Origin: Cycas panzhihuaensis
Lineage: Eukaryota > Cycadophyta
Assembly: GCA_023213395.1 (NCBI GenBank)
Contig: CM041465.1
Coordinates: 150,171,741 to 150,235,740, forward strand
Reading direction: 5' to 3'
DNA: 64,000 bases
Each line of letters opens with the position of its first letter. Position 1 is the stretch's first letter. The translations under genes were made by a program, and so were the position numbers. Below the pieces are notes generated by a model. The model did not search any database, was not told the origin of the DNA, and saw nothing but the letters and a program-made list of their open reading frames with translations. Below are positions 60,881-64,000 of the stretch, piece after piece.

Positions 60881-61918
60881 GCTTATACAAAACCTACACC
60901 ACTAAAATATTCTTCATAAGTTTCTTTAATATTGTGAGCTCTATGTTTTGGTTGGAAGTTGGCCAACTTATAAGTGGCGATTCTGTAATCTTTTGCAAAG
61001 TGTCCTTTACAGTTATACCAATCACACATAATAGTTTGATCACTATTCCCTGAAGAGGTACTAGTTTGGCCTGATTATCTTACTCTTTGTTGAGGTGGCC
61101 CTTGGCTTTGAGACTGTCAAGGCTATGACTAAGGGTTTGGTTGACCTTGTGGATGATTTTTCATATTTCTTCTTCTTCCTCTTGCTCAGTTATTTTCTCT
61201 TCTATAAGAGGGACCTTAATTTTTTGAGTAGCAAGCTTCTTCTTCCACCTCAAAGGCTACATCTAAAAGAGAGTCAGAGGCTACAAAGTTGGTATCAAAA
61301 GTCTTGTCAAATTCTATAAAATTCTCAGCAAGTGCTTCAAAGTTGAGTGTTCTATGTTCCACTAGATTGAAGACTTCCAAGCAAGTTTTTATAATCGGGG
61401 ACATGTAGATATAATTAGATCAAGAATGGCCAAGTGATGCATTAAGTCTTAAAGTCTTTATTAATTACCCATTTTATTGGTCAAAGGAGATTTATTGTCT
61501 CATTAGCTCATCCCTTCTGCAATTTAAATTTAATTATTTTTAGAATAAGATGAACAAATTCTAAGTCTGACTTGGTATCAAAGTTATTCTTGAGAACTTC
61601 AAGGACCTTCTAGGTTGTATCATGTTGCTCTTCATTAATTAAGTTGTATAAGGAGTGATCAATAACTAATAGAATTCTTGCACGAATCTTTTTATCATCT
61701 ATCTCCCATTGTAGTTTAGTTGTGACATTTATAGGAGCTATTGGAGTGGTTCTACTAGAAGCAGATATTATAGTTATTGCAGGTATAATGGGTATAGGTT
61801 GCAAGTGGGCTCTCTAATGGCCTTCATACTTTGTAGTATTTTAACTCCAATATATCACAAATCCTAATTTGCTTTGCCTTTAAATATACAATTGACATTC
61901 TACTTAAATTGAGATCAT
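60881..61918 (-). pseudogene. copia D gag (broken)
   Basis: Colinear with copia C gag. The start at 61916-61918 reads ATG followed by a stop after a few codons, where copia C has MSSQFKQN. The zinc-knuckle region near 60975-61030 reads CDWYNCKGHFAKDY. The middle frames at 61216-61404 and 61610-61804 contain NLVEHRTLNFEALAENFIEF and LQWEIDDKKIRARILLVIDH, the latter preserving the Gag body. Confidence 0.8.
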
Positions 61919-63913
61919 ATAGTGATGATAAAAAAGTAGAAGAGATGATAAAAGTATATGCCATTGACATGTGTGCCTAGTACACCTGACACAACAGGGA
62001 TGTAGAAATGAATGCTATGATGAAAAATAAGCAATGATTAAGTATTTTTTAATAACTATAAAAAATGAGTATAAGAAATGATGCAAGAATGATGCCTAAT
62101 ATAGAGGTGGCAAAGAGTGGTGATGTGTCATACCACTAACCTCTTACTCATGTTTAAATGTAGGTGAGGTTTCAATGCTTAAGGCTTCTAGTAGATGATT
62201 AGAGCCTTCACCTGCGATAACCGCACCTGTGCTTGGTGATAAAATCCATGTCATAGTAGAGCCCAAGTACTCCTAGTCCTCACCTAATTCACTAGTGAGT
62301 AGCTATATACCTCCTTCGAAGAGCCAAATAATATATGTGTATCTCATAGCTATGACATATATTAGACTAGGTTAATTTTAATCTTATATTAAGGTTTTTT
62401 TTTTTTTGGATAATTATTAGGATTATCCCTAATTGTGGTTGTAGGTATGGATAACTTATCCCTCCACCACTATTCCAGTTAAGACTAAACCCAATATAAA
62501 ACTCACACCTTCCTTAGGGCCCAAACTTAAGCCAACTATAGTTTATTTCAACTAAGGTGAGTATGTACAGAAGTCAAGAATTGGTGATATAAGTCATACA
62601 GATGAGATTCCTTTTAGGAAATAATGTAAGTTATTTTTAAATAACCAAAAATTGAAATAGAAAGATGCTAAATGTGATTGCTTACCTTTTGTACTTGCTT
62701 TGTTGTTGTTGCTACTTTATATGATGCTTTATGCTATATATGAAAATAGAAAGAGCATGCTAAATTTAGTAGGGGAATTAAATGTTGCTTCTGATCTAAG
62801 GTTTCCCTTGCTTTAGCACAACATTTTCAAATATATTTTTAAAAATTTCAATACAAAAGCCACAAAAGGACAAAAAAGTGGATCAACTTGTTGCTAAAAT
62901 ACTATTTTTTCTAAATCTAAATGCATGTTATTTTACCCTATTTTGTGATTTTTTTTTTAATAAAATTTATAAATAGGGCATGTTATTTTTTCCTATTTTA
63001 TGTTATTTTTTCCATAAACTTTATAAATAATAAATGGGTAAATTTTTTTAAAAATTACAAATATAAAGGTCTAAATGATGGAATTTAAATTTATGATAGA
63101 AGAAAAAAGTTTTCAGAATGTCATTTTTGATAGGGTAATAAAGTTAGATTTATGAAAAGGCATAAAATATTTTGGTCAAAAAAAGCACAAAAGCAAAATC
63201 TTGTTAGATTCACTGTCTCATAATCTAAACTTCAATATATTAAAATCTTTATCTTGACACATGCATCAACTTTTCCTTCTACACCATCTCTAAAATTAGC
63301 AAAAAAACTACTCGAAACACCCTCGCAAAGTCTTTTGTGGGGTTGAGTAGGCAAATTCAGCATCTGTTAGAAAACTGTAAAGATCTCACTAACTAATAGA
63401 TGAAATTTGATGAGATTTATTTTAAAATGCTCCTAAGACATAAATTTACTAGATCCCTTAAAAAAGGTTTTAGATTTTTAACTCATGTTTAAAGGATTTC
63501 ATTGAGAAAAATGCCTTAAGTCACTTATTCATAAATTTTAACCTTTTGTTTCACCCAAAACTCATTGTTATAGGCTAAATCTAAAGCTACTCTAGAAGAA
63601 AAAAATGTTACTCTTCACAAGGTAACCCTACACATTAAATTTCATCAAAATTTGAGATGGTCAATTTTTTCATAAAATTTTAGGCCTTTAATGTCTTTGA
63701 GACTGTTCCGGCAATTAAACAACTTTAAAAAATTATCTTTTTCACCTCTAAAATTTTTCACACATGGTGAAAGTAGCAACATATAAAATAATATAATTTT
63801 AAGCTCTCAAATTTTAAAAAATGATGAATACACTCTCAATACTTTATATTAAAGGTGAAGGAGAGGCAAAAGGACTCCATGCAAGTGGAATGGAGTGAAT
63901 AGATCTCCTTCTA
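61919..63913 (-). other. copia D leader
   Basis: About 2.0 kb, alignable with the copia C leader from end to end, including the small open frame near 62155-62310. It contains a 9-T run and a short duplication of 'gttattttttcctattttatg' near 62978-63010. Confidence 0.65.
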
Positions 63914-63925
63914 GCTTTGATACCA
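63914..63925 (-). other. copia D primer-binding site
   Basis: The minus strand reads tggtatcaaagc, one mismatch from tggtatcagagc. Confidence 0.85.
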
Positions 63926-63927
63926 GA

Positions 63928-64000
63928 TGAAGGAAAGATGGATCTAGGGAATAAATCACTCACATTTTTTTTGGTAAAATAAAATGAATTAGAGTGGGTT
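63928..64000 (-). repeat. start of copia D 5' LTR, interrupted
   Basis: tgaaggaaagatggatctagggaataaatcactcaca matches the LTR for about 37 bases; from 63965 on it reads ttttttttggtaaaataaaatg and no longer matches. Confidence 0.75.

Larger units (their letters stand above)
56577..64000 (-). mobile_element. copia element D, sister of C, runs out of the window
   Basis: Minus strand. The 3' LTR is at 56577-56888, the PPT at 56889, the PBS at 63914-63925 and the 5' LTR starts at 63928. Internal length is 7.04 kb against 6.98 kb in copia C, and domains align throughout, so both belong to one family. Gag, protease, integrase, RT and RNase H can all be read with stops. After about 37 bases the 5' LTR stops matching (63965), where poly-T-led sequence begins. 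Confidence 0.9.

Noticed and set aside
1-64000. tRNA, rRNA or snRNA genes
   Set aside because: None seen; the only tRNA-like words are the short primer-binding sites of the copia elements.

Overview
The window is nuclear DNA of a plant, probably a seed plant with a large, repeat-rich genome; the species cannot be told from the sequence. I found no host protein gene, tRNA, rRNA or CRISPR array. Almost everything recognisable is a decayed LTR retrotransposon: five Ty1/copia elements (called A to E here), one very large Ty3/gypsy element, and a solo LTR related to the gypsy element. All coding regions carry stops and frameshifts. LTR pairs compared by eye differ by roughly 8 to 12 percent, mostly through transitions, so the insertions are old and were probably methylated.

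Layout. 1-720 is an AT-rich dispersed repeat with two tandem foldbacks. 1538-4241 is a solo LTR with a perfect GTATC target duplication. 6893-12103 is copia A (minus strand), with 209-bp LTRs, a GGCTT duplication, PBS and PPT. About 12195 to 27014 is copia B (minus), split by copia C (minus, 15949-23548, GAATT duplication). About 29700-33900 is copia E (plus), badly decayed. 34465 to about 52508 is the gypsy element (plus), inserted into a second copy of the repeat at 1-720. 56577 to the window end is copia D (minus), a sister of C whose far LTR is interrupted at the window edge.

The most interesting part is the gypsy element, about 18 kb with LTRs of about 3.15 kb. Its sense strand reads gag, protease, reverse transcriptase, RNase H and integrase, then much later a second, plant/archaeal-like RNase H just before the polypurine tract. 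That arrangement points to the Tat/Ogre side of Ty3/gypsy. Between integrase and the second RNase H, on the opposite strand, lies the relic of a complete extra gene. It has a plant mobile domain (PMD), a Gly/Ser/Arg-rich linker with a 10-residue repeat, and a C-terminal coiled coil. A short upstream exon and intron are likely.

A second point of interest is the leader of about 1.9 kb upstream of gag in copia B, C and D. It holds a block conserved in all three, including a small open frame of about 50 codons. Copia B also has a triplicated 69-bp unit there.
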